The notes under the pieces: model-generated | Seen by the model: the letters and a program-made list of their open reading frames with translations, nothing else | Told to the model about the DNA's origin: nothing | Databases searched by the model: none | Program-made: the position numbers and the translations under genes | Source: CAIXSC01 sp046349935 | GTDB lineage: Bacteria > Planctomycetota > Planctomycetia > Pirellulales > Pirellulaceae | Assembly: GCA_046349935.1 (NCBI GenBank) | Contig: JAXMBK010000004.1 | Coordinates: forward strand, 806,001-870,000 | DNA: 64,000 nt | Reading direction: 5' to 3' | Part shown: piece by piece, positions 1 to 9,500 of the stretch | Numbering within the stretch: position 1 is the first letter of the stretch | How the letters are laid out: the number at the start of each line of letters is the position of its first letter

Positions 1-885
1 TACTTCGTGCAAGCCCGGATGGACCGAGTCGGCCAACGGCGAGTCGTCGCGAGCGCGGACGACGACGATAGGGCCCGCGGCCGATTGCAGCCAACGACGC
101 TCGTCATCCGAAAGTCGCCCCAGCCGCTCGGCCATCGCCAGGTCGGCTACGAGCACGGCGAGCGGCTTGGCGGGCCGACCCTTCTTGACGCGCAACCTTT
201 TCACGGCCTCGTTGGAGGTCGCATCGCAGCACAACTGAAAACCACCCAGCGATTGTAGGGCGACGATCCGGCCGGCCCGCAAACAGCGTTGGGCGGCGTC
301 GATCGCTGCGGCCAGACGCGGACCGCAGCGACGACACGCATTGGTCTGCGCATGAAACCGGCGGTCGGTAGGCGACGCGTATTCTCGCTCGCAATCGACG
401 CAGAGAGGGAACCGACCCATCGTCGTGTCGGCCCGATCGTAGGGCATCGCATTCAGGATCGAGTAGCGCGGGCCGCAAGCGGTGCAGCTGACGAACGCAT
501 ACTCGCGCCGCCGCGCGTCCCCCTCCAGCACGTCGGTCAAACACGACTCGCAGACGCGTCGGTCGAGCGGAACTCGCGTCGCCATCGCCCCGAGGTTGAC
601 TGACGGCCGAATTTCGAACTGCGTCGCACCCAGCGGCGCGACCTGCCGCCCGGCAACCGACTCGAGTTGTGCGCCCTCGGGCAGCGCCTGCGGCAACGTG
701 GACAGGAACGCGGCGACTTGGTCCGCGCGACCTTCGATGTGCACCACCACGCCGCTGGTCGAGTTCTCGACGAACCCCGCTAGCTCCTGCAGCTGGGCCG
801 CGCGCGCGATCGCGGGCCGCAGGCCGACGCCTTGCACGCCGCCGCGCAACACGCCGCACCACGCCGTTTGCTCGGGGCCGTTCAT
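1..885 (-). CDS. hypF: Carbamoyltransferase HypF, N-terminal part (cut by window edge)
   Basis: HypF makes the thiocyanate-type ligand precursor for the NiFe site of hydrogenases by carbamoylating HypE. Only the first 295 codons are present; the family is usually about 750 residues, so the rest lies left of position 1. The N-terminus has the acylphosphatase signature (RGGVQGVGLRP, with the usual Phe replaced by Leu). It is followed by the HypF zinc-finger array: CESC, CTAC, CVDC and CRRC pairs at roughly residues 113-185. The YrdC-like domain then begins (GRIVALQSLGGFQLCCDA). The ATG at 885 lies 10 bases after the hypB stop, and no in-frame upstream alternative exists because a stop intervenes. 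It is the third gene of a hypA-hypB-hypF run. The hydrogenase structural genes are not in the window and may lie further left (inference). Confidence 0.95.
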   Translation of the reverse strand, partial: MNGPEQTAWCGVLRGGVQGVGLRPAIARAAQLQELAGFVENSTSGVVVHIEGRADQVAAFLSTLPQALPEGAQLESVAGRQVAPLGATQFEIRPSVNLGAMATRVPLDRRVCESCLTDVLEGDARRREYAFVSCTACGPRYSILNAMPYDRADTTMGRFPLCVDCEREYASPTDRRFHAQTNACRRCGPRLAAAIDAAQRCLRAGRIVALQSLGGFQLCCDATSNEAVKRLRVKKGRPAKPLAVLVADLAMAERLGRLSDDERRWLQSAAGPIVVVRARDDSPLADSVHPGLHEV

Positions 886-895
886 GCGCGGCCGC

Positions 896-1582
896 TCACT
901 TGGCGCCGACCGAAGCGGCCGCCGTCAACAGGCGCGAGCGTTGCTCGAGCAAGTAATCGCACCAGGCGTCGAGCCCCTCGCCGCGGCCCGCCGCGACGGT
1001 CATGGCGGTCAACTGCGGTTGAATGCGCCGCGCATCGTCGATGCAGGCGTCGACCGAGAAAGGGACGTAGGGCAGAAGGTCGGTCTTCGTCACCACCAGC
1101 GCCTGACTAGTTCGAAACATCTTTGGGTATTTGGCCGGCTTGTCGTCCCCTTCCGTTACGCTCAAGAGGACGACGCGCAGATGCTCCCCCAGGTCGTGCG
1201 ACGCGGGGCAGACTAGGTTGCCGACGTTTTCCAAGAACAGAAAGTCCCAGGGCATCGACGGCAGCTGGTCGAAGGCGCGCTGCACCAACGGGATCTCGAG
1301 GTGACAGGCGCCGCCGGTCGTCATTTGGACGACGTCGACATAGGGCGCCAGCCGCTGCGCGTCGCGATCCGTCTCCAAGTCGCCGACAAGAACGGCGCAG
1401 CGGTAACGGCCCTCCCAGCGGCGAGCTGTCGCCTCCAATAACGTCGTCTTCCCGGCGCCCGGAGAGGATACCAGATTGACCACCAGCGTTCCCGATCGAG
1501 CGCGCGCATCGCGAAACGCCGCCGCCTGTTCGCGCGACGCCGCTTGAACCTCTCGAGCGACGGTGATGACGTGACGCGTCAT
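896..1582 (-). CDS. hypB: Hydrogenase nickel incorporation GTPase HypB
   Basis: HypB is a cytoplasmic SIMIBI-class GTPase that, with HypA, loads nickel into the NiFe-hydrogenase large subunit. The 228-residue protein has the P-loop SSPGAGKTTLLE near residue 40, the metal-binding GGACHLE motif (Cys and His next to switch II) and the ENVGNLVCP segment typical of HypB. A TKTDLLPY motif matches the NKxD base-recognition loop. No His-rich nickel-storage N-terminus is present, so this is the short HypB type. The ATG overlaps the hypA stop by four bases (ATGA), which indicates translational coupling. The hypF start follows 10 bases after its stop. Confidence 0.97.
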   Translation of the reverse strand: MTRHVITVAREVQAASREQAAAFRDARARSGTLVVNLVSSPGAGKTTLLEATARRWEGRYRCAVLVGDLETDRDAQRLAPYVDVVQMTTGGACHLEIPLVQRAFDQLPSMPWDFLFLENVGNLVCPASHDLGEHLRVVLLSVTEGDDKPAKYPKMFRTSQALVVTKTDLLPYVPFSVDACIDDARRIQPQLTAMTVAAGRGEGLDAWCDYLLEQRSRLLTAAASVGAK

Positions 1583-1959
1583 GGTTGTGGGGGAGACTGC
1601 GAGGCCGGAACGTCGGTTTCAAGTACGATTTGCTGCAGGACGAAGGCGTCGCCGCCCAGGACGTCCAGATCCGCGGAACCGCAGGCGGAGCAGCGGAACA
1701 CCAAGTCTGCCAGCGTCTGCTCGCCGCGGCAAGTCTGGCAACGCACCTGCAACGGCGTCTCCTGCAGTTCCAACACGGCGTCCGCGAGCCCGAATTCGGG
1801 CGCCAAGCGTTGGAAGGCGAGCGCCGCTAACTGCGGTTCCACCCCCGACAGCCGACCGCAATCGACGACGATCGTGGTCACTCGCCCCCGCACCTCCGAC
1901 TGCGACGCAATCGCCTGGACTTGTTCGAGCAGCGATTCGATGAGCGACGCTTCGTGCAT
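1579..1959 (-). CDS. hypA: Hydrogenase nickel incorporation protein HypA
   Basis: HypA is the nickel metallochaperone that works with HypB. The 126-residue protein begins with the invariant MHE (Met-His-Glu), whose His2 helps bind nickel, and carries two CxxC pairs (CQTC near residue 74 and CSAC near residue 90) that form the structural zinc site. Length and motifs are typical. It is first of the three hyp genes and lies 127 bp downstream of the ANTAR regulator gene on the same strand, so it may be transcribed from the sensor-kinase operon upstream (inference). No clear sigma-54 promoter with correct spacing was seen in that 127-bp gap. Confidence 0.95.
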   Translation of the reverse strand: MHEASLIESLLEQVQAIASQSEVRGRVTTIVVDCGRLSGVEPQLAALAFQRLAPEFGLADAVLELQETPLQVRCQTCRGEQTLADLVFRCSACGSADLDVLGGDAFVLQQIVLETDVPASQSPPQP

Positions 1960-2086
1960 GACAAGCTTCGTACCTGGCGGGGCGAGTCGGCGGCCAGTTT
2001 GCGGCGGCCCGGGAGGGAAGCAGCGAAATGCCAGTGCGGGTGTGCGGATTCGCCCAAGTGCACGCGCTGCCGCGCGCGCGGCGAGG

Positions 2087-2683
2087 TCAAGGATCGCGGT
2101 TGTCGAGCAGTTCCTCGGAGATCAGGATCGACTGCGCCACTTCGACCAACTTCAGGTTGCGGTCGTTGGAGATGCGGCGCAAACGGCGAAACGCTTCGCC
2201 TTCGTCGAGCCCCGTCTTCTTCATTAAGACTCCCTTGGCCCGCTCGATGATCTTGCGGTCCTCGAGTGCCTGTCGCAAATCGGTGGTTTCTTGCCGCAGC
2301 GCCTCGAACTGTTCGAAGCGCCGCATCGTGATCGCGATGGCGGTCTCTAAGTCGGCTAGCTTGATCGGTTTGACGAGATACGCCAGGACATGATCCTGTT
2401 CGGCGCGTGAGATGAGTTCCGGATCGTGGAAGGCCGAAACGAGGATGACGGGCGTTGCGCGTGCCTGAAAAATGCGCGTCGCCGCCTCGATTCCATCCAT
2501 CTCGGGCATCTTGATGTCGGTGATGATCAAGTCGGGATGAAGTTGCAAGCTTTGGTCGACCAATTCGCGGCCGTTTTCCGCGACCGAGACGACCTCGTGC
2601 CCCAACCGCGGTAGGATGCGCTGAAAGTAGTCGCGCATATCGAATTCATCGTCGGCGACGGAGATCTTGAGGGACTTAAACAT
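2087..2683 (-). CDS. Response regulator with receiver and ANTAR RNA-binding domain
   Basis: This is a 198-residue AmiR/NasR-type regulator. An N-terminal receiver (residues about 6-120; acidic pair D11/D12, phospho-acceptor D56 in LIITDIKMPEMDG, Lys in LVKPIKL) is joined by a coiled coil (RRFEQFEALRQETTDLRQALEDRK) to an ANTAR helix bundle (residues about 140-190; IIERAKGVLMKKTGLDEGEAFRR and downstream). ANTAR domains bind paired RNA hairpins and act as transcription antiterminators after phosphorylation (family knowledge). I prefer the ATG at 2683 over 2707, because the receiver fold starts immediately there. It lies downstream of a receiver-PAS-kinase gene (51 bp gap) and upstream of hypA, so antitermination within the hyp region is a plausible but unproven role. 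Confidence 0.93.
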   Translation of the reverse strand: MFKSLKISVADDEFDMRDYFQRILPRLGHEVVSVAENGRELVDQSLQLHPDLIITDIKMPEMDGIEAATRIFQARATPVILVSAFHDPELISRAEQDHVLAYLVKPIKLADLETAIAITMRRFEQFEALRQETTDLRQALEDRKIIERAKGVLMKKTGLDEGEAFRRLRRISNDRNLKLVEVAQSILISEELLDNRDP

Positions 2684-2734
2684 ACACGCCGCTCGAAGTC
2701 GAACCATGACAAGGACAATGCGCGGGACCGACCG

Positions 2735-4213
2735 TCACTTCCGCGGCAAGGTGACGACCAGTTCGGCGCCCCCATGCGTGCTATCTCCGACGGCGATCTC
2801 GCCCTCGTGAGCAGCGACGATTCGTTGAGCAATTGGCATGCCGAGTCCAGTGCCGTGGGTCTTGGTCGTGTAGAAGGGCTCAAAAATCTTGGCGCGCTGA
2901 TCCGCATTCAGCCCCGGTCCGTTGTCGCGCACGGCGACTCGCACCGCCTCATGGCCATTGAGGGTGGTTTTGGAGCAGTGGATTTCGATGACCGCCGGGT
3001 CGCGACACGCGGCCAGCGAATTCTCAAACAAGTTGCGAAACACTTGGACAAGTCGGAAGCGATCGACGCAACAACCTAAGTCCACGGTCGTCGGCATTTC
3101 GCGCACTTCCGCATGTCTTCCTTTGCGCTGAGTGACGAGTAGTTCCCAGGCCTCGCGCCAGATTTCCGTCAACTGGCATTCGCAGCGGTCCAGTTGGATC
3201 GGCGCCACATATCCGCGCACTTCGTCGAACAGTTTGTGCAGCTGGTCTTGCGCCTTTTGGATTCTCGTCAGTAGACTCCGCGCCTCCGTGTTCTCGCTGA
3301 TTTCCAATTCGAGCATTTCGAGGCAGGCGGAACTGCGTTGCAGGGCGTTGCGACTTTCGTGCGCCAAGCCGGCGACCATCTGGCCGATCGCGGCCAGCCG
3401 TTCGTTGTGCAGAGCGCGATCCTGAGCCTGCTTCAGCGACGTGATGTCTTGACCGACGGCCAAGACGACCGGTTCGGCCGAGTAGTCGTCGAGTCGACGG
3501 GCGTTCCACAACAGGACGGCGTCGCCGCCGTCGCGACGCCGCAACTGCCCTTGGTAGTTTCGCAAGCTGCCGCCGTCCCGCACGCAGTCAAAGACGCGAC
3601 GACTGCGCGCTCGATCTTCTTCCGGGAAAAATTGCTCGAAAAAATCTCTGCCCAACGCTTCGTCGGCCGGGCAGCCTGTAAGTTCTTCCGAGAAGGTGTT
3701 GAAATAGGCGACGCGACCGTCCTCGCGGAGGATCACGATCATGCACCCCGCCGACTCGACGAGCGCTCGAAACATGTTCTCCGTGCGGCGTTTTTCCGCA
3801 GCCAGCGTTTGGCGAGTGCGGATTTGTTTGAGCGTATTGCGGAGGAGGTCGGGATTGACGGGTTTGATGAGATAGTCGTCCGCGCCTTCGCGCAGCGCCG
3901 TGATGACGCCGTCCATGTCGGCGAACCCGGTGACGATGATCACCGCCGCCTCGGGGGCCTTCGACTTCAACTTGGGCAACGCGTCCTCCGCCGTTCCATC
4001 GGGTAGACGTCGATCCAAGATGATCATGTCGACTCGCTCGCACTCGATTCGCTCAAGTGCTTCTGCAATTGAGCAAGCGGTTGCGACGACAAAGTCGTCC
4101 ATCTCCAGGATGTCGCGCAGGTTCGCGCTGGCATCGACGTCGTCTTCGATGACCAGTACATACGACGCGCTGGTCGCCGCCGCCGTCGTCGGCTGCTCCG
4201 AGGCTCTTGTCAT
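2735..4213 (-). CDS. Receiver-PAS-histidine kinase
   Basis: This 492-residue cytoplasmic signalling protein contains, in order, a receiver (residues about 18-130, phospho-acceptor D67 in IILDRRLPDG, Lys118), a PAS domain (about 145-265, FRALVESAGCMIVILREDGRVAYFN) and a HisKA/HATPase module. The phospho-acceptor is H285 in GLAHESRNALQ, a variant of the usual HExRNPL box. The ATP lid carries RNLFENSLAACRD (N box), DNGPGLN (G1) and IFEPFYTTKTHGTGLGMPIA (F/G2). No membrane segment is seen. The ATG at 4213 sits one base after the stop window of the upstream double-receiver gene (4220-4218), so I reject a longer start at 4279 inside that gene. The input receiver suggests it relays a signal from the globin kinase (inference). 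Confidence 0.93.
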   Translation of the reverse strand: MTRASEQPTTAAATSASYVLVIEDDVDASANLRDILEMDDFVVATACSIAEALERIECERVDMIILDRRLPDGTAEDALPKLKSKAPEAAVIIVTGFADMDGVITALREGADDYLIKPVNPDLLRNTLKQIRTRQTLAAEKRRTENMFRALVESAGCMIVILREDGRVAYFNTFSEELTGCPADEALGRDFFEQFFPEEDRARSRRVFDCVRDGGSLRNYQGQLRRRDGGDAVLLWNARRLDDYSAEPVVLAVGQDITSLKQAQDRALHNERLAAIGQMVAGLAHESRNALQRSSACLEMLELEISENTEARSLLTRIQKAQDQLHKLFDEVRGYVAPIQLDRCECQLTEIWREAWELLVTQRKGRHAEVREMPTTVDLGCCVDRFRLVQVFRNLFENSLAACRDPAVIEIHCSKTTLNGHEAVRVAVRDNGPGLNADQRAKIFEPFYTTKTHGTGLGMPIAQRIVAAHEGEIAVGDSTHGGAELVVTLPRK

Positions 4214-4217
4214 CCGC

Positions 4218-4961
4218 TCAGCTCGCTTTGTTTTCACCCAGCGACTGGCGGATTGCTTCCAGCAGTTGCGTCGGTTCAAAAGGTTTGTAACAAACCGAGG
4301 TCACGCCGCGCTGGAGCGCTTGATGGATGCGCGCCGACATTTCGTCGCGATGTGCGGTGATGAGGATCGTCCGCGAGTCGGGCATGCGGCTGCGGATCTG
4401 CTCGAAAACTTCCAGCCCGTCTTCATCGGCCAGCTTGAGATCGATGAGGGCGACGTGCGGCCCATCGGCGTCGATCCGCTGGTGAGCTTCGGATTGGGAA
4501 TGGGCCAGCATCACGCGGTAACCTTGGTCGCGCAGCAAGTCGTGCATCGACTGGCAGAGGTCGCGATCGTCGTCCACCACCAAGACCAGCGGCTGCCGGA
4601 GGATCTTCTCGATCAAGTCCATCAGTTGCCGCGTGTCGATCGGCTTCGACATGACGGTCCAAGCGCCGGCGCGGAGCGCGTCTTGCGCCGTTTGGGGCGA
4701 AGCGTAGGCGGTGAGAATCATCCCGACGGTGCCGCAGCGCTGATCGCGCATTTTGCGGCACAATTCGACGCCGCTGATTCCCGGCATCTTCAGGTCCAAG
4801 AGCGCGATGTCATAGACGCGCTCGTCGAGCATATGGAGCGCTGCGGCCGCATCGGGGGCCGTATCCACTCGATAGCCAAAGTCGGTCAGGATGTCCTGGA
4901 GATTGGCGCAAATGTCTTGTTCATCGTCGACGACCAAAATGTGAGGCTCGCTTCGCGGCAT
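4218..4961 (-). CDS. Tandem double-receiver protein
   Basis: The 247-residue protein consists of two complete CheY-like receivers and nothing else. The first spans residues about 6-122 (D56 in IALLDLKMPG, K106). The second spans about 124-242 (D174 in VALIDLKLAD, Lys in CYKPFEPTQL). There is no output domain, so it probably works as a phosphorelay or phosphate-sink intermediate between the two histidine kinases that flank it (inference). The ATG at 4961 is preceded by a GAGAGCGAG purine stretch; an alternative ATG at 4976 would add five residues. It lies 10-25 bases downstream of the globin kinase stop and ends just before the receiver-PAS-kinase start, so the three are almost certainly one transcript. 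Confidence 0.92.
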   Translation of the reverse strand: MPRSEPHILVVDDEQDICANLQDILTDFGYRVDTAPDAAAALHMLDERVYDIALLDLKMPGISGVELCRKMRDQRCGTVGMILTAYASPQTAQDALRAGAWTVMSKPIDTRQLMDLIEKILRQPLVLVVDDDRDLCQSMHDLLRDQGYRVMLAHSQSEAHQRIDADGPHVALIDLKLADEDGLEVFEQIRSRMPDSRTILITAHRDEMSARIHQALQRGVTSVCYKPFEPTQLLEAIRQSLGENKAS

Positions 4962-4985
4962 GTGGCTCGCTCTCATGCAGGAGGA

Positions 4986-6149
4986 TCAAACGTTCGCAAT
5001 CCGCAAGGCGACGACGAACGTCGTGCCCTTGCCGACTTGGCTCGTGACGCGAATTTCACCGCCGTGATTCTCGACGATCGCGCGACAAATGGCTAGCCCG
5101 AGTCCAATGCCGCGCACTTTTGTCGAGTAGAAGGGTTCGAACACGCGACGCACCTCTTCCGCACCAATTCCGCACCCCGTGTCGCTCACCGAAATCAACA
5201 CTCGCTCCCCTGCCACGGCGCTGGCGATCGTCACGACGCCTCCCTCGGGCATGGCGTCGAGCGCGTTACGGATCAAGTTGCTAAAGACCACGTACAACTG
5301 ACGCGCGTCCCCCTCGATCGGCGGCGTGGAGGGATCTATCTGCGTCGCGATCTGCACCGTCTCGCTGGCCGAGACGTTCGTCAACGTCTCCTCGATCAAT
5401 TCGCCCACGGCGATCGGTCCAAACTGGGGCAACGGCAACTTGGCGAAATCCGACAGCGCCGTGATGACGCCGTCTGCGACCCCGACCTGCCGCTGTATTC
5501 GCTCTAGATGCTCCGCCTGCTTCTCCGGCGTCGGGCGCCGGGCGTTCTGCAAATAAAACACCGAAGTCCGCACGACATTCAGTGGATTTCGCAACTCGTG
5601 CGCAATGCCGCTCGCCATCTGCCCGATCGCAATGAGTCGCTCGGCCCGCTTCTGTCGTTGCAGGTACTCGTACTGATAGGCATCCTCGATGATCGCCAGA
5701 TCCAGGTCCAACAGCTTGTTCAGCGACACCAGCGCCGCCGCCAACTCCCGGGCATCGCCTGACCAGGCGTCAAGGGCGGCTTGCGCGAGTCCTGTCCGCA
5801 TCCGTCCCAACGCCGCGTTGGTGAATTGTTGGTCCAAGCCGATTTCGACGTGCCGCAGCCCCACGCTCCACCGCCGCGACACGTACTCCGAGTCGTAACG
5901 TCCCGAAAAAAGCTGCCGCAGCCAGTGCAACAAAGTGCCCTTCAGTCGCGCGACTTGCACGTCGCCGCCCACCAACACCCGCCGCGTCTCGATATGTCGT
6001 TGAATCTCCGCATAAAAATCGTCGATCAGCCCCACGAAGCTCGGCGCCACGCTCGCCTGCAACTGCACGACGCGCTGCCGGTCGGCTTCGTTCCAATTCA
6101 AATACCGCTGCAAATCCTGGTACCGGGAATAAAGCTGCGTGGCATCCAT
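4986..6149 (-). CDS. Globin-coupled sensor histidine kinase
   Basis: The 387-residue protein joins a protoglobin/globin-coupled-sensor domain (residues about 1-160) to a HisKA/HATPase kinase. The globin part has the family pattern LKGTLLHWLRQLFSGRYDSEYV followed by VGLRHVEIGL, whose H100 should be the proximal haem ligand. The kinase carries H184 in GIAHELRNPL, N box RNALDAMPEGG, DTGCGIG, and the EPFYSTKVRGIGLGLAI lid. Known globin-coupled sensors bind O2, CO or NO. The ATG at 6149 is chosen because AGGA lies 8 bases upstream, and because starts at 6182 or 6221 would fall close to or inside a sigma-54 promoter at 6232-6217. First gene of the sensor/hyp run and divergent from the PFOR gene. 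Confidence 0.92.
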   Translation of the reverse strand: MDATQLYSRYQDLQRYLNWNEADRQRVVQLQASVAPSFVGLIDDFYAEIQRHIETRRVLVGGDVQVARLKGTLLHWLRQLFSGRYDSEYVSRRWSVGLRHVEIGLDQQFTNAALGRMRTGLAQAALDAWSGDARELAAALVSLNKLLDLDLAIIEDAYQYEYLQRQKRAERLIAIGQMASGIAHELRNPLNVVRTSVFYLQNARRPTPEKQAEHLERIQRQVGVADGVITALSDFAKLPLPQFGPIAVGELIEETLTNVSASETVQIATQIDPSTPPIEGDARQLYVVFSNLIRNALDAMPEGGVVTIASAVAGERVLISVSDTGCGIGAEEVRRVFEPFYSTKVRGIGLGLAICRAIVENHGGEIRVTSQVGKGTTFVVALRIANV

Positions 6150-6216
6150 CCAGGAAATCCTGCGATACGAACCTAGAGACATCGGATCGGCGATCGAGCG
6201 ACGAACGCGACCAATC

Positions 6217-6232
6217 TGCAAAGGCCGTGCCG
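6217..6232 (-). promoter_or_regulatory. Sigma-54 promoter of the globin-kinase/hyp operon
   Basis: Read on the minus strand the site is CGGCACGGCCTTTGCA, matching the sigma-54 consensus TGGCACG-N4-TTGCA at all but the first position, with correct GG-N10-GC spacing. The expected transcription start is near 6206, giving a 5' leader of about 57 bases to the kinase ATG at 6149. It is divergent from a second sigma-54 promoter at 6469. Confidence 0.8.
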
Positions 6233-6349
6233 CTCAACGGTCCTCGCTGAGGAACCGTCGCCGACAGTCTAAAGCGGCTCTCGCGGCGCAACCATGGGCA
6301 AGGCGGCCGACGGCAAACATCCAGGTTGCCGCTGCGCGCCAGCGCGCGC

Positions 6350-6369
6350 GGTGTGCGAATCGCCACACC
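6350..6369. promoter_or_regulatory. Candidate enhancer dyad between two sigma-54 promoters
   Basis: GGTGTGCGAATCGCCACACC is an inverted repeat with 6-bp arms and an 8-bp centre. It lies about 100 bp upstream of the plus-strand sigma-54 promoter and about 117 bp upstream of the minus-strand one, which is where NtrC-type activators normally bind. Its core TGTGCGAATCGCCACA resembles TGTGCTCATTCGCACA at 12859-12874 near the sigma-54 activator gene. Confidence 0.5.
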
Positions 6370-6468
6370 GGAGCACGCCGTCATCGAGAGCCGTGCCGGC
6401 GGCCCGCTTGTCGTCGCGCAAGGCGAAGCAACGCAGTGCAGCGCGCCGGCGAGCGGTCCGAGGGCGCG

Positions 6469-6484
6469 CGGCACCGAAGTTGCA
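6469..6484 (+). promoter_or_regulatory. Sigma-54 promoter of the PFOR operon
   Basis: CGGCACCGAAGTTGCA has the GG-N10-GC spacing and the GGCAC and TTGCA blocks of sigma-54 promoters. The predicted start site is near 6495, about 74 bases before the GTG of the pyruvate:ferredoxin oxidoreductase gene. Confidence 0.8.
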
Positions 6485-6568
6485 CTGTGCTTCGACCTGT
6501 CGCGCGCGTCGCCCCGCAGGTCGAGTGCGTCGCAAGGGTCGAGTCGCTGTCGGAGAAGGAGCCTGCCG

Positions 6569-9500
6569 GTGCCACGCAAATTCGTCACCGTCGATGGAAA
6601 CGAAGCGGCGGCCTACGTCGCTCACCAGACCAACGAAGTCATCGCCATCTACCCGATCACTCCCGCCACGCCCATGGGGGAACTCGCCGACGCCTGGTCC
6701 GCCGCCGGCAAACGCAATCTCTACGGACTCGTCCCCGAAGTCATGGAGATGCAAAGCGAAGGCGGCGCCGCCGGCGCCATTCACGGCGCGTTGCAAGCGG
6801 GCGCTCTGTCGACGACCTTTACCGCGTCGCAAGGCCTCTTGCTCATGATCCCCAACATGTACAAGATCGCCGGCGAACTCACGTCGACCGTCTTCCACAT
6901 CGCCGCTCGCGCCCTCGCCACGCACGCCCTCTCGATCTTCGGCGACCACTCCGACGTCATGTCGGTCCGCGCCGCCGGCTGGGCCATGCTCTGCTCCAGC
7001 TCCGTCCAAGAAGCGCATGACTTCGCCCTGATCGCCCAGTCCGCGACGCTCAAGTCGCGTCTCCCGTTCCTGCACTTCTTCGACGGCTTTCGCACGTCGC
7101 ACGAAGTGAACAAGATCGAACAGCTTGAGGTCGAGGATTTGCGCGCGATGATCGACGATCGCCTGGTGCAAGCGCATCGCGATCGGGCGCTCGACCCCGA
7201 CCGGCCCAAACTGCGCGGCACGGCGCAAAACCCAGACGTCTTCTTCCAGGCTCGCGAGGCCTGCAATCCGTTCTATGACGCCGCGCCGGCCATCGTCCAA
7301 GAAACCTTCGACCAGTTCGCGCGACTCACCGGCCGCTCGTACCGCCTGTTCGACTACCAGGGCCACCCGCAAGCAGAACGCGTGCTGATCGTTATGGGCT
7401 CCGGCGGCGGCGCCGTATGCGAAGCGGTCGACGAACTCGTCGCCCGCGGCCAACGCGTCGGCGTCCTGCAGGTGCGACTTTACCGACCATTCTCCGCCTC
7501 CGCGTTTCTCGAGCAGCTCCCCAACACGACGCGGGCCATCGCGGTGCTCGATCGCACCAAAGAACCGGGCGCAACGGGCGAACCGCTGTTCCTCGACGTC
7601 CTCGCCGCCCTCGCGGAAGCGGACTCCAAGCGGTTCCTCGAGCGGCCGCAGGTAATCGGCGGTCGATATGGGCTAGCTTCCAAGGAGTTCACGCCGGCGA
7701 TGGCCGCCGCCGTGTTCCAAGAACTCGAGGCGCCTCAGCCGCGCCGCCGTTTCACGATCGGCATTCACGACGACGTCACGCATCTGAGCCTCAAGTGGGA
7801 CCCTGACTGCTTCGTCGAGCCGCCGGAGGTGAAGCGGGCCGTCTTCTATGGACTCGGCAGCGACGGCACCGTCGGCGCCAACAAGAACTCGGTCAAAATC
7901 ATCGGCGAAAACACTCCGCTCTACGCCCAAGGCTACTTCGTCTACGACTCGAAGAAGGCCGGCTCAATGACTGTGTCGCACCTGCGGTTCAGCAGCCGCC
8001 CTATTCGCTCGACCTACCTCATCCGTCGCGCCGACTTCGTCGCCTGCCATCAATTCCACTTCCTCGAGCGAACCGATGTGCTCGAGACGGCCGACGTCGG
8101 CGCCACGTTCTTGCTCAACAGCCCCTACGGTCCCGACCAAGTCTGGGATCATTTGCCGCAGGAAGTGCAGCGACAGATCGTCGACAAGCAGTTGAAGTTC
8201 TTCGTCGTCGACGCCAGCAAAGTCGCGCGCGACGCCGGGCTCGGCTTGCGCATCAACACCGTGATGCAGACGTGCTTCTTCGCCCTCAGCGGCGTCTTGC
8301 CTCAGGCGGAGGCGATCGAGCAGATCAAGGCGTCGATCAAGAAATCGTACGCCAAACGCGGCGAGGCCGTGTTGCAGCGGAACTACGCTGCGGTCGACGC
8401 CTCCGTCGCCGGCATGCATCAAGTCGTCGTCCCGTCGACGGCGTCGAGCACTCTGTGCCGGCTCCCGCCGGTCGCCGGCGCTGCGCCCGATTTCGTCCAG
8501 CGAGTGACCGCGCGGATCATCGCCGGACAGGGAGATCTCCTGCCGGTGAGCGCCCTGCCGGTCGACGGAACCTTCGGCACGTCGACCGCCAAGTACGAGA
8601 AACGCAGCATCGCGGCCGAGATTCCCATCTGGGACGACAAGATTTGCATCGAATGCGGATTGTGTGCGCTCGTCTGCCCCCACGCCGCGATTCGCACGAA
8701 GGCGTACGCACCCGAAGCCAGCGTCGGAGCTCCCGAGGCGTTTCCATTCCGCGAGCTCAAGGGCGGCGACTTGGCCGGACAGCGACTCACCATTCAAGTC
8801 GCCCCCGACGATTGCACCGGTTGCGGCGTGTGCGTCGACGTTTGCCCCGCCAAAAGCAAAGAGGCGGTCAAGCACAAAGCAATCAACATGCAGCCGAAGG
8901 TCGAGCATCTGGAACGGGAGCGAAAGAACTTCGAACATTTCGTCGCGCTTCCCGAATTCGACCGCACCAAAGCGAAACGCGACACGGTCAAGGGTTCGCA
9001 ACTGCTGCAGCCGCTGTTTGAGTTCTCCGGGGCTTGCGCCGGTTGCGGCGAGACGCCCTACCTGAAGCTGCTCACGCAACTGTTCGGCGATCGGCTGCTG
9101 GTCGCGAACGCCACCGGCTGCTCGTCGATCTACGGCGGCAACTTGCCGACGACGCCCTGGAGCACCGATCGGGACGGTCGCGGACCGGCCTGGAGCAACT
9201 CGCTGTTCGAAGACAACGCTGAATTTGGACTCGGCATGCGGCTGGCCGCCGAAGCCAAAACCCACTTCGCACGCCAATTGCTGGAAGAGTGCGCCAGCGC
9301 GGTCGGCGGCGACTTGGTCGCGGCGACGCTGGCGGCGACGCAGTCCGACGAAACGCAGATCGCCGAGCAGCGACGGCGCGTGGCGCTCATTCGTGAACGG
9401 CTGGCGAGCGACTCGACGCCGGCGGCGCGACGGTTGGTCGGGCTGGCCGATTCGCTTGTGCAGCGCAGCGTCTGGATCATTGGCGGCGATGGATGGGCTT

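Noticed and set aside
1878..2090. A 70-residue minus-strand frame between the ANTAR gene and hypA
   Set aside because: It runs into hypA in another frame, has no recognisable motif and no convincing ribosome-binding site.
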